Assembly (NCBI GenBank): GCA_002479145.1
Contig: DLLX01000068.1
Location: forward strand, 1 to 39,612
DNA from: Prevotella sp. UBA7551
GTDB lineage: Bacteria > Bacteroidota > Bacteroidia > Bacteroidales > Bacteroidaceae
Length of the DNA: 39,612 nucleotides
Direction: 5' to 3'
In this document: positions 23,997 through 33,357 of the stretch, one piece after another
Layout: every line of letters begins with the position of its first letter
How positions within the stretch are numbered: position 1 is the stretch's first letter
Translations under genes and position numbers: made by a program
Notes under the pieces: model-generated
Told to the model about the DNA's origin: nothing
Databases searched by the model: none
Seen by the model: only the letters and a program-made list of their open reading frames with translations

Positions 23997-24136
23997 GTTG
24001 TTGTTATGCTTGTTGATGGATGATTCTTCGTAGTCGTTGGTGGGCACATGGCCAGTCGGCGCACCCGTCTTCGTAAAGCCGTCAGCCTGGCATCTGCCCG
24101 CTGGGTGTCCTTGCCGCCCGGTGCATGGGGTGTCAG

Positions 24137-24189
24137 GGAGACTGCCGTCGGGTAGTTACTATATAAATAAGGAGTAACCTATGGTCTCC
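24137..24189 (-). promoter_or_regulatory. Nested hairpin in the long hexosaminidase leader
   Basis: On the minus strand GGAGAC/GTCTCC (24184-24189 with 24137-24142) encloses GTTACT/AGTAAC (24173-24178 with 24155-24160). It lies in the predicted 250-nt untranslated leader. I recognise no known riboswitch consensus. Confidence 0.25.
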
Positions 24190-24251
24190 TTCCCTGCGAG
24201 TGTGGGATAGTGATGGCATCCTGATGGGGAGGCCGCATCGGCTTTCCTTTG

Positions 24252-24282
24252 CAAAGTTACTAAAATATTCTTAATCCACCAA
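24252..24282 (-). promoter_or_regulatory. Promoter of the hexosaminidase gene
   Basis: TTG (24280-24282), a 20-bp spacer and TAACTTTG (24252-24259) on the minus strand. This puts transcription start about 250 nt before the ATG at 23996, an unusually long leader. Confidence 0.5.
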
Positions 24283-24298
24283 TGCCGGCTTAGGGCAT

Positions 24299-24466
24299 AA
24301 GCAGCATTTCTCTTTCCATCCATTGCGGCGTCGCTTTCCCTGGCGGACGGGCGGGCCTGCCGGCCGAAGGTGCTTTCCTTTTGCTCAAAACAGTAGTTTT
24401 AATATGCTGGAAGGAAACTGCGTGGCGAGCAGAAGAAAGTGGAACGAAAGGCGGTAAATGCTGCTT
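24299..24466. repeat. 168-bp region bounded by 11-bp inverted repeats
   Basis: AAGCAGCATTT at 24299-24309 is exactly inverted at 24456-24466. Inside, GCTTTCCTT near 24371 faces AAGGAAACTGC near 24412. No gene inside. It may be a decayed MITE or just secondary structure. Confidence 0.3.
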
Positions 24467-24531
24467 CCCGACGCAGGATAGTCGCAACTATTTTCTATTT
24501 TGCGTGTTTTAGTAAGCCCGCTCTTTTCCTT

Positions 24532-24566
24532 TTTGAGGAAAACTTCAAACGCCTTTATTAAATTTG
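24532..24566 (+). promoter_or_regulatory. Promoter of the first large adhesin-like gene
   Basis: TAAATTTG at 24559-24566 is an exact -7 match, 29 bp before the ATG. TTTG at 24532-24535 would be the -33, with a 23-bp spacer, a little long. Confidence 0.5.
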
Positions 24567-24595
24567 CAGCAATGAAACAAAAACCGATTTAACTA

Positions 24596-27500
24596 ATGAT
24601 GAAAAAGTCTTTACGCCTCTCACTCTTCGCCATCGCCTTGACGGCTTTCGGAGGATCGGCTTACGCCATGGGCAAGCCGACAACATTGCCCATTTATGAC
24701 GTGCCCGATGGTGAGGCAAACATCTTCGGCTATCTCGCCTACGACACGAAATACCGCACCTACGGGTTTGTTCAGCTCCAGAGCGATGCCCCCAACGCCT
24801 ACTCACTGACGAGAGACTATGGCAATGTGGTCGGCAAAACCCCGTCCCTTCAGGCGGGCACCTTTGTGGGAGACGAGTACATCGTCTATGAGGCCACACT
24901 CTATGCCAACACCATCATGCCCCGTGCGTTCAGCGTGCTTAACCCCCTGACCGGAGAGTTGACCACAAAGCGCGAGATACCCTCGACGGATGAGTATCTG
25001 ATTCTCAACGAAATGACGTATGATCCGAAGACCCAACGGCTCTTCGGAATGCACTATAATGCCAACGACCAGCGCGAGACGGCCGTGCCGGGCTATTGGA
25101 AGACCGACATCTACGAAATCAGTACCGTCACCTACACACTCACCAAGGTGGCGACGATCGACATGCCGCTCTACACGATGTCGGCGGATAACGGCTACAT
25201 CTATGGTATCACGCCGGACAAAATGCTCAAGAAGACGCAGCTGGTGCGCATAGATCAGTCGACCATCGATGCCGCCAACCACACCTGCACCGTCGAGACG
25301 GTCAGCCCGACAGCGGGAACGGGCGTGCGCATCGGCGACTTCTCGCAGTCGATGGAGTTTGACAAGACCACCCACCGGCTCTGGTGGCTCGCCCAGACCA
25401 GCGACGGCGGCGCAAAACTTGTCGAGTTGGACCCACAGACGGGGCTGAAGATCAGTCAGACTCCCGTCAATTACGACCCGCAGCTCCTTGCCTTAGGCAT
25501 CCCCTACCAGTATGTGGCCGACGACGCCCCATCTTTTGTGAGGGGCTTTGGCGTGAAGGCAGCGGAGCGGGGCGCACTCAGTGCCACGATGGAATGGGTC
25601 TATCCGCAGAAGAACTACCGCAACGGTGAGCTGAAATCGGTCGATGGCGTGCACATTTATCGCGACGGCGAGCTGGTGGAGACGCAGAATTACACGATGA
25701 CCGACGACATCAAGTCGTGGAAGGATGCCAGTGTGACCGAGGGAGAGCACGTCTATCGCATCGCTGCCTACAACGATGCGGGCGAGGGAGTGTATAAGGA
25801 AGCGCGCGTGTATGTGGGCATGGATGCCCCCGGCGCGCCACAGAATGTACGCCTCACCACCAACGGCCCGGTGGCTACCGTCACATGGGACGAGCCGGTA
25901 ACGGGCGCGCACGCCGGCTATTTTGACAAGAGCACCCTCTGCTATGATGTGACCCGGTTGCCCGACAGCGTCAGTGTGGCGCGGGGTACGACCGAGCGCA
26001 AGGTGGAGGACAAGGTGCCTTCGCACGCCGGATACAGCTACATCGTGACGGCGCGCAACGGAAAGGGCGATGGACTTTCTGCCACTTCCAACACCGTGGC
26101 CTTCGGAGGCGCGGAGGCAATCCCCCTCACTTCGTCGCTCGACAGCAAGGTGGACTTCGACCGCTGGACGGTCATCAACGGCAATGGGGACGAGCAGACG
26201 TGGCAGTTCCGGCCCGGAGACCAGGCACAGGCCAGCTACAAGCGGTCGTGTGCCATGTATGACCGGTCGGAGAAGAAGGCCGATGACTGGCTGGTTTCTC
26301 CGCCGCTCAGCTTCGATGCCGCAAAGACTTATCAGCTCCGCTACACCTATGCAACCGCCAACTGGGTGTCGGACGACTCCATGGAACCCTTGATGGAGAG
26401 GATGCAGGTGGCCTTCGGCCATCAGGCTTCGGCCGATGCGCTGACCACCATCATCGATGACCCGGAGGAATTTCATACCGCTTCCGGTGCGACATTGTCG
26501 GGAAAGAAGAACTTCAAAGTGGACCAATCGGGGCAGGGATTCGTCGCTTTCCATGCCCTCTCGGAGCCGATGAAATCGCAGATCTACATCAATGATGTCT
26601 CGATTCGTGAGTATTCTGCCACCGATCTCAGCGCTCGCGAGCTGAAGGCATCGGCTTCCGCCAACTGCAATGTGACGCAATACAGCTCCGTCGTGGTGGG
26701 CAACGAGGGGTCGGCTGCCGTCGGTGACTACGAGGTACAGATAGTAGATGCCAACACCGGCGATGTGCTCGGAACGCAGAAGGGCGTCCGTGTGGAGAAG
26801 GACACAACGGTAAGCGTGGCCGTGGCGTGGACTCCTAAGCGTGTGGGCAGCGTCAACATCCTGGGACGCGTGGTCCTTAAAGGCGACACTTACCCCGCCG
26901 ACAACGACGCATCCAACATCATCGAGGTCAAAGTGGACGAGGAAAATGCAGAGCGATGGCTCACCCTCAACAATCAGGAGGAGGGTCAGTCGGGCTGGAT
27001 GATGCCTTTCTACGTCGGTTCTCCCTACTCGCAGGTGCAGACCTTGTTCCTGGAAAGCGAAATGGGCATGAAGGACATCGACCTCTTGGCGATACGGTTT
27101 GTCTACGACGGCAACCTGGATGGGGCATACACCTTCCCCGCCCGCATCTCCATGAAGCCCAGCGACCGCACGAAGATGTGTCTGGACGACAACGAGTATC
27201 GCGGCCAACTGGACGAAGGAGGATTCACAGAGGTCTTTGACGGCGAGTTGGCCATTGCGGGCAACCAGCCTAATACGGAGATGGTCATCGCTTTCGACCA
27301 TCCCTATACCTACAAGGGCGGCAACCTGCTGATGAAGTTTGAGGCCTTGTGCGACGACAATCCCTTGGCCAACAGCTATACCACGCACCCCGTTTGGCAC
27401 TTCAGCCCGACCACGGGACTGCCCCGCGCGGCCCGCATGGACGGTGTGGAAGGCGAGCTAATGGATGTCTGGGCAGAGAGCAAGATGCCGTTTGTGATGG

Positions 27501-27757
27501 TAGAGTACAGGACTTCGACGGGTGTGGGCACCCTACTGCTCGGCGATAAGGACCGAATGGCGGTGGCGGTGGAGAACGGTCGCCTTGTGCTGCCGGTCGT
27601 CTGCGACAATCTCTCCTTATATAATAAGGTGGGATCGCTCGTGGCAACGGCTGCCCATACGCGCCAAATCGATGTCACGGGCGTGCCGGCCGGGCTTTAT
27701 ATTGTCAAGGCAGTGGTCAACGGACAGGTCAAAACGCAGAAAGTAATCATCAGATAA
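24596..27757 (+). CDS. Large T9SS-secreted adhesin-like protein (Fn3, cleaved-adhesin/CA-J, CARDB-like)
   Basis: A 1053-residue protein. Signal peptide 1-25 (cleavage at AYA). Residues 35-305 form a propeller-like repeat region (YDTKYRTYGFVQL, YDPKTQRLFGMHYN, MEFDKTTHRLWWLAQ). Two Fn3-like domains follow (about 311-405 and 412-500), then a cleaved-adhesin/choice-of-anchor-J lectin-like domain (505-670; DRWTVINGNGDEQTW, DDWLVSPPL). A CARDB-like domain (677-785) and a second beta domain (790-970) precede the T9SS sorting domain (from 975; GVPAGLYIVKAVVNGQVKTQKVIIR). The DDWLVSPP motif is shared with hemagglutinin regions of P. gingivalis gingipains, so binding to glycans or host proteins is plausible, but no protease domain is present. 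Two ATGs adjoin (24596 and 24599). Confidence 0.85.
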   Translation: MMKKSLRLSLFAIALTAFGGSAYAMGKPTTLPIYDVPDGEANIFGYLAYDTKYRTYGFVQLQSDAPNAYSLTRDYGNVVGKTPSLQAGTFVGDEYIVYEATLYANTIMPRAFSVLNPLTGELTTKREIPSTDEYLILNEMTYDPKTQRLFGMHYNANDQRETAVPGYWKTDIYEISTVTYTLTKVATIDMPLYTMSADNGYIYGITPDKMLKKTQLVRIDQSTIDAANHTCTVETVSPTAGTGVRIGDFSQSMEFDKTTHRLWWLAQTSDGGAKLVELDPQTGLKISQTPVNYDPQLLALGIPYQYVADDAPSFVRGFGVKAAERGALSATMEWVYPQKNYRNGELKSVDGVHIYRDGELVETQNYTMTDDIKSWKDASVTEGEHVYRIAAYNDAGEGVYKEARVYVGMDAPGAPQNVRLTTNGPVATVTWDEPVTGAHAGYFDKSTLCYDVTRLPDSVSVARGTTERKVEDKVPSHAGYSYIVTARNGKGDGLSATSNTVAFGGAEAIPLTSSLDSKVDFDRWTVINGNGDEQTWQFRPGDQAQASYKRSCAMYDRSEKKADDWLVSPPLSFDAAKTYQLRYTYATANWVSDDSMEPLMERMQVAFGHQASADALTTIIDDPEEFHTASGATLSGKKNFKVDQSGQGFVAFHALSEPMKSQIYINDVSIREYSATDLSARELKASASANCNVTQYSSVVVGNEGSAAVGDYEVQIVDANTGDVLGTQKGVRVEKDTTVSVAVAWTPKRVGSVNILGRVVLKGDTYPADNDASNIIEVKVDEENAERWLTLNNQEEGQSGWMMPFYVGSPYSQVQTLFLESEMGMKDIDLLAIRFVYDGNLDGAYTFPARISMKPSDRTKMCLDDNEYRGQLDEGGFTEVFDGELAIAGNQPNTEMVIAFDHPYTYKGGNLLMKFEALCDDNPLANSYTTHPVWHFSPTTGLPRAARMDGVEGELMDVWAESKMPFVMVEYRTSTGVGTLLLGDKDRMAVAVENGRLVLPVVCDNLSLYNKVGSLVATAAHTRQIDVTGVPAGLYIVKAVVNGQVKTQKVIIR

Positions 27758-27763
27758 AAGTAT

Positions 27764-27838
27764 TGCCAGGGGACATTGGGCTGATGGATTCCGTATCCAA
27801 GCCCTCCCCTTGGCACAGAGAACGTGAATATTTTTTTA
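27764..27838 (+). terminator. Terminator between the first two adhesin-like genes
   Basis: TGCCAGGGG (27764-27772) and GGGCT (27778-27782) pair with AGCCC (27800-27804) and CCCC-T-TGGCA (27806-27815). A run of seven T follows, about 14 nt beyond the stem. Confidence 0.55.
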
Positions 27839-27863
27839 ACTCATCATTTTTAATTATTAGCTT

Positions 27864-30800
27864 ATGAAAAAAATGTATTTAAGCCTTTTGCTTGCTGGGC
27901 TCGCCGTAGCACCAGCCATGGGGCAGGGTACGGTCTACTCTTTCCCAAAGCCAAGGCCGCAAGGTGTGGCCATTCAGCAGGCTCCGCCACTTCATCAGCC
28001 GACGGCAATCGATGACAAGTCCAAGGGTATCACCATGTATGCCGGCCAGAGTGCGGATGAGAGCAAACGACGCTCTTGGGTGAAGTGGCAGTTGAATAAT
28101 TCTTCTAACTTTACTCGCCTGTATGAGTACATCCACCATGCCAGCTACGACAACGACCAGCAAAGGGGTATGCTCTTTGGCGCTTACGACAGTGCGAACA
28201 AGTCTTACTATGGATTCTTCGCGATGAGCTACACCTATGGTGATATGCCTACGGCTTTGGCCAAGATCGACATCGCCACGGGTGACACTACCAATGTGTT
28301 CAACTTTGCTCCGCTTAGTGAGCCGGATGCAGAGCAGACAGCATGGTATCAAGGCCTATACAAGTATGCCATGGCATTCGATCCCGTCAACGAGGTGATG
28401 TATGCTTTGGGTGCTGGCTATAAGGAAGAAGTCATCGACGGAGAGACAGTCAATGTAGGATACTCGAGACTGTACGAGGTGAACCTGGAAGCTACGTCCA
28501 TCAAAAATCTCTTTACTCCGGTCAAGGACTTTGATGTGATCTATATGGACTTCTGCTTCGATGCCCAGGGCAACGCTTGGTTCGCACAGAAGTATGCGGG
28601 ATCTGACGGCGTGGCAAAGGGTACGCAGCTGGTCAAGATGGACGGCGGTAACTTTAACGTGATTGGTGAGCCCGTTAAGATGAAGTCGGAGTGGGGTGAA
28701 GAGCTCGATAACAGTAAGAATTACTATTTCTCTACAATGAGCTTCGATTACAGCACGGGCGACCTTTATTATATTCCTTGTGGTGCTTACTCATTGTCAT
28801 CGACGATTTATAAGGTGAACACCACCACGGGACTCCTCAATAGTGTGGCTTGGTTCTCGAGTGGCAACCAATTCCGTGGCCTGTACATTCCTTATCTGAC
28901 AGCGGACGATGCCGCAGCTCCTGCCCGTGTGTCAGGACTTGACGTACAGCCAGACGTCAACGGAAATATGACCGACACCATCAAGTGGGTGAATCCGGCC
29001 AAGAGTTGGGATGGAAACAAGCTGGAGAACCTCCAGTCGGTGAAGATCTATCGTAAGAATGCAGGCTATGCCACGACGGAATTGACGGGCACAAAGGACC
29101 TGTTGGACAACTCCAAGCTGATCGCTACCGTCCAGACTGCCGACACAGCTGCCGCCATGTCTTGGGTGGACAGCGCTCCGGAGGAAGGCATCAATACCTA
29201 TTATGTATTGGCTGCCAACGACAAGGGCAATGGCGTGCTCGACAGTATCCGCTGCTACATGGGCGTGGACGTGCCGGGTGAGGTCAACAACATCACACTG
29301 ACGAAGAACGGAACAGGCGTGGATATCGCTTGGGAAGCTCCGCAGAAGGGTGCAAACAATGGTTACATTACTACTGATGGCTTGACCTATAAGCTCACCC
29401 GCTTGCCCGATAGCGTCGTGGTGGCTGAGAATTTGACGGATACCAAGTTCACGGATAACACCTTAGGTGAGCAGCAACTCTTCTCTTACATCATTCAGGC
29501 TTGCAACGCCAAGGGTGCGGGTGCAGCCACCAAGTCGGGTGAAATCATGGCTGGTGCTGCGCTGAAGACCCCGATCAAGCTCACGTTCGATAAGCAGAGC
29601 GACGCTGATCGCTGGACACGTGATCCCAATAATTCATCTCTTTACTTCTACTATGCAGGATGGGATGGCTGTGATGATATGTACAAGTGCTACATAGCTT
29701 ATGGCGATTACTACAACCGTGTGAACGGAACGCTCGTTTCTCCTCCCCTTTACTTGGAGGAAGGAAAGAACTATCGTTTCACGACTGATTTGCAAGCAGA
29801 CTTCTTCGACGATGCTTACTTCGACTTCTACACGGGAGTTGGCACCAACAGCGAGTCACAAGAGGGGGCTACTATCATCGGTACGCACGAGGGAGTGCAG
29901 ACCGCTCAGATGTATCAGCGTGACCAATATGAGGACTATTTCACCGCTCCTTCCACGGGTACATACTATTACACCTTGAAGGTAAGTGCCGAGAAGTACA
30001 ACATCTTCCGCTTCTATGGCTTGAATGTCGATTACGTATCTGACAACGATCTGGCCGCCCTTTCTGTGGATAACGTGATTGAGGCTGTGGCCAAGCAGGC
30101 CAACACCTGTACTGTACGTGTCCGTAACCTTGGCTCTAAGGAGCAGTCTGGCTACACCGTCAAGCTCCTCATGGACAATGAGGGCAAGATGATCGAGGTC
30201 GGTTCTGCCACCGCTACTGCCGAACAGACGCTGAAGATGGGTCAGTCTGCAGATGTGGAGGTTTCCTTCAATCCGCCGTATGACGACGTATGGGACTTCT
30301 ATGGCGTGGTGGTTGCCAACGGTGACGAAGACCACAGCAACGATACTACGGCCGTGAAGTCTATCACTGTGCTGGAGGAAGGAACTCAGGCGTGGACCAA
30401 TATCGTCACAGGAGACTACGAGGGTAAAAATAACGATGCTCTAATCAAGAACTATGGCACCGACGAATACTCTCAGAGTGTTTACTATCCTTCTGAGATC
30501 AACGCCCAGGGCATTGCAATGATCAAGCGTATCGGTTGGATATACGATGGCAATGGCCTTACCGACCGTACCAATCCGGTGGATGTGAAGATTTATCTTG
30601 CCCACACCGACATGACTTCGTTCGACAATAAGAGCGCTGATAAGATTGCTGATGACGAGCGTGAGCTGGTCGCAGAGGGTCAGATCGTGTTCGAACCGGG
30701 TGCAGATCACATCGTTTCCTTCACCCTTGACACTCCGTTTGAGTACAATAAGGAGCAGAACCTCGCCGTTATCTGTGAGAAGTCGGGTTCTACTGGCGTT

Positions 30801-31157
30801 GACTTCTGCGCACTTTGGCACATGTTCCACACCACATGGCAGGATCCAGTGGTTTATCGTACCCTGTTGAAGACGGATACCTGGGATGTTTATCCCTCAC
30901 TTCCTGTGCTCTATCTCGGCATCTACGATGCTACAGGTGTGGAGCGTGTACAGCTTATGGGTGGCGATATGGCCTATGCCGATGGCACACTCGCCTTCGA
31001 CAAGGTTGTTAAGGCTGAGGTTTACACACTCGGAGGCAAGCTCGTCAGCTCCTTCAAGAGCAGTAGCGCGAAGCTGAACCTCGCCAAGGGCGTCTATGTT
31101 GTCCGCGCTACGGATGCTGATGGCAACGTGGTGACCAAGAAACTCAACGTGAAGTAA
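27864..31157 (+). CDS. Large T9SS-secreted adhesin-like protein, paralogue of the preceding gene
   Basis: A 1097-residue protein with the same domain order as its upstream neighbour. Signal peptide 1-20 (APAMGQ); propeller-like region 30-345 (FAMSYTYGDMPTALAKIDIATGDT, MSFDYSTGDLYYIPCG); Fn3-like domains 351-465 and 470-565 (the second shares LTYKLTRLPDSVVV with DVTRLPDSVSV of the neighbour). Then a CA-J-like domain 570-725 (DRWTRDPNN, GTLVSPPLYL), CARDB-like 728-835, a further beta domain 843-1020, and a T9SS sorting domain (YTLGGKLVSSF, LAKGVYVVRATDADGNVVTKKLNVK). Its third-position bases look less GC-rich than those of the first paralogue, hinting at high expression or a different history. 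No catalytic motif seen. Surface binding is inferred. Confidence 0.85.
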   Translation: MKKMYLSLLLAGLAVAPAMGQGTVYSFPKPRPQGVAIQQAPPLHQPTAIDDKSKGITMYAGQSADESKRRSWVKWQLNNSSNFTRLYEYIHHASYDNDQQRGMLFGAYDSANKSYYGFFAMSYTYGDMPTALAKIDIATGDTTNVFNFAPLSEPDAEQTAWYQGLYKYAMAFDPVNEVMYALGAGYKEEVIDGETVNVGYSRLYEVNLEATSIKNLFTPVKDFDVIYMDFCFDAQGNAWFAQKYAGSDGVAKGTQLVKMDGGNFNVIGEPVKMKSEWGEELDNSKNYYFSTMSFDYSTGDLYYIPCGAYSLSSTIYKVNTTTGLLNSVAWFSSGNQFRGLYIPYLTADDAAAPARVSGLDVQPDVNGNMTDTIKWVNPAKSWDGNKLENLQSVKIYRKNAGYATTELTGTKDLLDNSKLIATVQTADTAAAMSWVDSAPEEGINTYYVLAANDKGNGVLDSIRCYMGVDVPGEVNNITLTKNGTGVDIAWEAPQKGANNGYITTDGLTYKLTRLPDSVVVAENLTDTKFTDNTLGEQQLFSYIIQACNAKGAGAATKSGEIMAGAALKTPIKLTFDKQSDADRWTRDPNNSSLYFYYAGWDGCDDMYKCYIAYGDYYNRVNGTLVSPPLYLEEGKNYRFTTDLQADFFDDAYFDFYTGVGTNSESQEGATIIGTHEGVQTAQMYQRDQYEDYFTAPSTGTYYYTLKVSAEKYNIFRFYGLNVDYVSDNDLAALSVDNVIEAVAKQANTCTVRVRNLGSKEQSGYTVKLLMDNEGKMIEVGSATATAEQTLKMGQSADVEVSFNPPYDDVWDFYGVVVANGDEDHSNDTTAVKSITVLEEGTQAWTNIVTGDYEGKNNDALIKNYGTDEYSQSVYYPSEINAQGIAMIKRIGWIYDGNGLTDRTNPVDVKIYLAHTDMTSFDNKSADKIADDERELVAEGQIVFEPGADHIVSFTLDTPFEYNKEQNLAVICEKSGSTGVDFCALWHMFHTTWQDPVVYRTLLKTDTWDVYPSLPVLYLGIYDATGVERVQLMGGDMAYADGTLAFDKVVKAEVYTLGGKLVSSFKSSSAKLNLAKGVYVVRATDADGNVVTKKLNVK

Positions 31158-31175
31158 TCATTAAATGCTGATAAA

Positions 31176-31222
31176 GAGTGGGCAGGGCGAGGCAGAAAGC
31201 CTTCCCTTCCCACTCATTTTTT
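31176..31222 (+). terminator. Intrinsic terminator
   Basis: GAGTGGG/CCCACTC with inner AGGG/CCCT and GGC/GCC pairs (31176-31215), then ATTTTTT. It ends the second adhesin-like gene 18 bp past its stop. Confidence 0.85.
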
Positions 31223-31281
31223 AGACTCGATACACAGTTCTATTATTAACGATTTTCGATAAAAGTATTACCTTTTCAGCA

Positions 31282-33267
31282 ATGAGCATTTTTAGAAAAA
31301 GCGTTTTCCTGCTTGCCGCTGCAGCCTTCTTCCTTACTGGAAGCAGCGCCGTGGCTCAGACAACACTCGATGGCGGCTTCGTTCTTCCTGCCGCTACGGA
31401 AGGCGTTACGATGAAGGCAGCTCCCCGTGCGGAGGCTTCCAGCGACACGATGCGTCTGGGATATTGCGTCGATGAGCCGCGTTATCCCGGCCTGATGCTT
31501 CAAGATGACGGGCAGTCCCACGCCGTAGGCGCAGCCATAGAGTTGCCCGCTTCTCTCCTTAATAAATATGTGGGAGACAAAATCGAGGCCATTGACTTTG
31601 CCATTTCCCCTGTTCGCGGCCAGACTTGTAAGGTCTTTGTTTGCACAGACCTTGAGAATATGCAGGGCTCTGGGTTTGGCGACCAGGGTTCTACGCTCTC
31701 CAGCGTGACGCTTAACTCTGGAAGTTATTATGATGGATGGAACCATGTCAAGCTTAAAAAGGCCGTTACCATCAAGCAAGACATGACTCTCTATGTCGGT
31801 TACCTTATCGATGGACGCGAAGGTCCCTACGATTTCATGCTCTTTGACCAGAGCACTTACAGCGTTTCCAAGCGAAACTGGTATGGCAGCGACGGTCAAT
31901 GGTTCAACAACACGACCGGAATAGACCGCAATCTCTGCATCCGCGCCCTCGTTACGGGCGATACCAAGCCGCAGAACGACATCTCCTTGATGAGTCTTAT
32001 GCCTGCCGACGGCAGCGGTTATTCCACACAGAACACCCCGAAGGATTATCTGGCTTATGTCCAGAACAACGGAACAGAGCCCGTTACGTCGCTTTCCATC
32101 ACCGTTGAGGCCAAGGGTGAGCGTACCGCCGACTTCGTTACCGACGGTCTTTCGATTCCCAACAATACGCCAGTCTGCGTGACGCTGAAGAACATCTCGC
32201 TTCCCTTTGAGGGCAACTACGACGGAACCTTCTCCGTACAGGAGGTAAATTATGACCTCGACCCCGACATGAGCGACAATGTCCGCATACTTACGGGCTG
32301 CTATAGCATCAAGGAAGGAGCGCAACCCAGCACCCACCGCGTACTCTTCGAGGAGTTTACCTCCGAGGGTTATGACGGAAGTTATATTGCCGACACGCTC
32401 TATACCAACGCCATGGCCAACATCAAGAACATCATTCGCGTCAAGCATCATCTGGATTATCAGAACACAGAAGACAAGTTCAAGCTCGGCGACGACCTCG
32501 ATTATACCGACCTTTATGGCGGCTCCAACGCATTCGTACCAGCAGTATGCTTCGACCGGCGTAGGATTACCGGTGTCTTCGATGAGCCAGGCCCTGCTTA
32601 TTTCTCTCCCTATTCCGAGACCACCTCGCAGCTTTTGATGGCGGTGCGTGACATTTCCGCCTTCATCGACATGGACGTTCATCCCACCATCGATGCGGCA
32701 ACGGGCAAGCTCAATGTGGATGTGAAGGGAAAAGCCAGCGTCAATGAGATGCCATTGCAGAACACACTTCGCCTGACCACTTGGCTGGTGGAGGACAGTA
32801 TACCCACGACAACTCAAAAGGGCGTGGCCAATTTCTTCCAGAATGGTGTGCTCCGCGCCGTACTCAGTGAGAACGGAGCATGGGGCGACGATATCGATAT
32901 CAGCAACTACGACTTCGAGCGCAACTACACCATCGACCTCGATCCCACTTGGGACCGTAACCATCTCCGTGTGGTTTCCTTCGTGAGCAACTGGGATGCG
33001 AAGAACATCCGCAACCGGGCCATCTACAATACCAGCCAGGCTGCCGTCCAAGACTTGACCGCCATCGTCGATGCCTCAGCCGATGAGGTGCTGCCGAGCG
33101 TGCTTGTTGTGGGCTCTTCACTTGCCACTACCCACGGTGGTCGCATTGAGGGAGTCTATGATGTGAGCGGCCGTCAGGTCGATGCCACACAGCTTCCCAA
33201 GGGCCTTTACATCGTGAAGGTGACGAATGGGAAGACTACTTCTACACAGAAAGTCTATGTGAAATAA
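31282..33267 (+). CDS. T9SS-secreted protein with Omp28/thioredoxin-like domain lacking the CxxC
   Basis: A 661-residue protein. Signal peptide 1-26 (GSSAVAQ). Residues 50-240 are a beta domain that parallels residues 25-170 of the next gene product (KVFVCTDLENMQGSG against KAFITKDLNGEYLA). A CARDB-like stretch follows (NDISLMSLMPADGSGY, about 235-345). The Omp28-like domain begins RVLFEEFTSEGYDGS at residues 353-367. In the next gene the same place reads RMVVEEGTGTWCQYC, so both redox cysteines are replaced here (Tyr364, Ser367). The C-terminus is a T9SS sorting domain (VYDVSGRQVDATQLPKGLYIVK). Role unknown; if the domain still acts it is not as a thiol oxidoreductase. Confidence 0.82.
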   Translation: MSIFRKSVFLLAAAAFFLTGSSAVAQTTLDGGFVLPAATEGVTMKAAPRAEASSDTMRLGYCVDEPRYPGLMLQDDGQSHAVGAAIELPASLLNKYVGDKIEAIDFAISPVRGQTCKVFVCTDLENMQGSGFGDQGSTLSSVTLNSGSYYDGWNHVKLKKAVTIKQDMTLYVGYLIDGREGPYDFMLFDQSTYSVSKRNWYGSDGQWFNNTTGIDRNLCIRALVTGDTKPQNDISLMSLMPADGSGYSTQNTPKDYLAYVQNNGTEPVTSLSITVEAKGERTADFVTDGLSIPNNTPVCVTLKNISLPFEGNYDGTFSVQEVNYDLDPDMSDNVRILTGCYSIKEGAQPSTHRVLFEEFTSEGYDGSYIADTLYTNAMANIKNIIRVKHHLDYQNTEDKFKLGDDLDYTDLYGGSNAFVPAVCFDRRRITGVFDEPGPAYFSPYSETTSQLLMAVRDISAFIDMDVHPTIDAATGKLNVDVKGKASVNEMPLQNTLRLTTWLVEDSIPTTTQKGVANFFQNGVLRAVLSENGAWGDDIDISNYDFERNYTIDLDPTWDRNHLRVVSFVSNWDAKNIRNRAIYNTSQAAVQDLTAIVDASADEVLPSVLVVGSSLATTHGGRIEGVYDVSGRQVDATQLPKGLYIVKVTNGKTTSTQKVYVK

Positions 33268-33283
33268 CTTAATACCGGGAATA

Positions 33284-33340
33284 CGACCAGACCAGCCTCC
33301 CTCTTCATGACACAGGCTCTTCTGGTCGCTTTCTCTTTAT
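33284..33340 (+). terminator. Terminator after the CxxC-less Omp28-like gene
   Basis: CGACCAGA and AGCCT (33284-33298) pair with AGGCT and TCTGGTCG (33314-33328), followed by CTTTCTCTTTAT. Confidence 0.65.
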
Positions 33341-33357
33341 CAATGAATTAACTAACA

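Noticed and set aside
25493..27400. Long minus-strand frames (up to 635 codons) opposite the adhesin-like genes
   Set aside because: These are shadows of GC-rich coding sequence; the plus strand shows signal peptides, domains and sorting motifs, while the minus frames show none.
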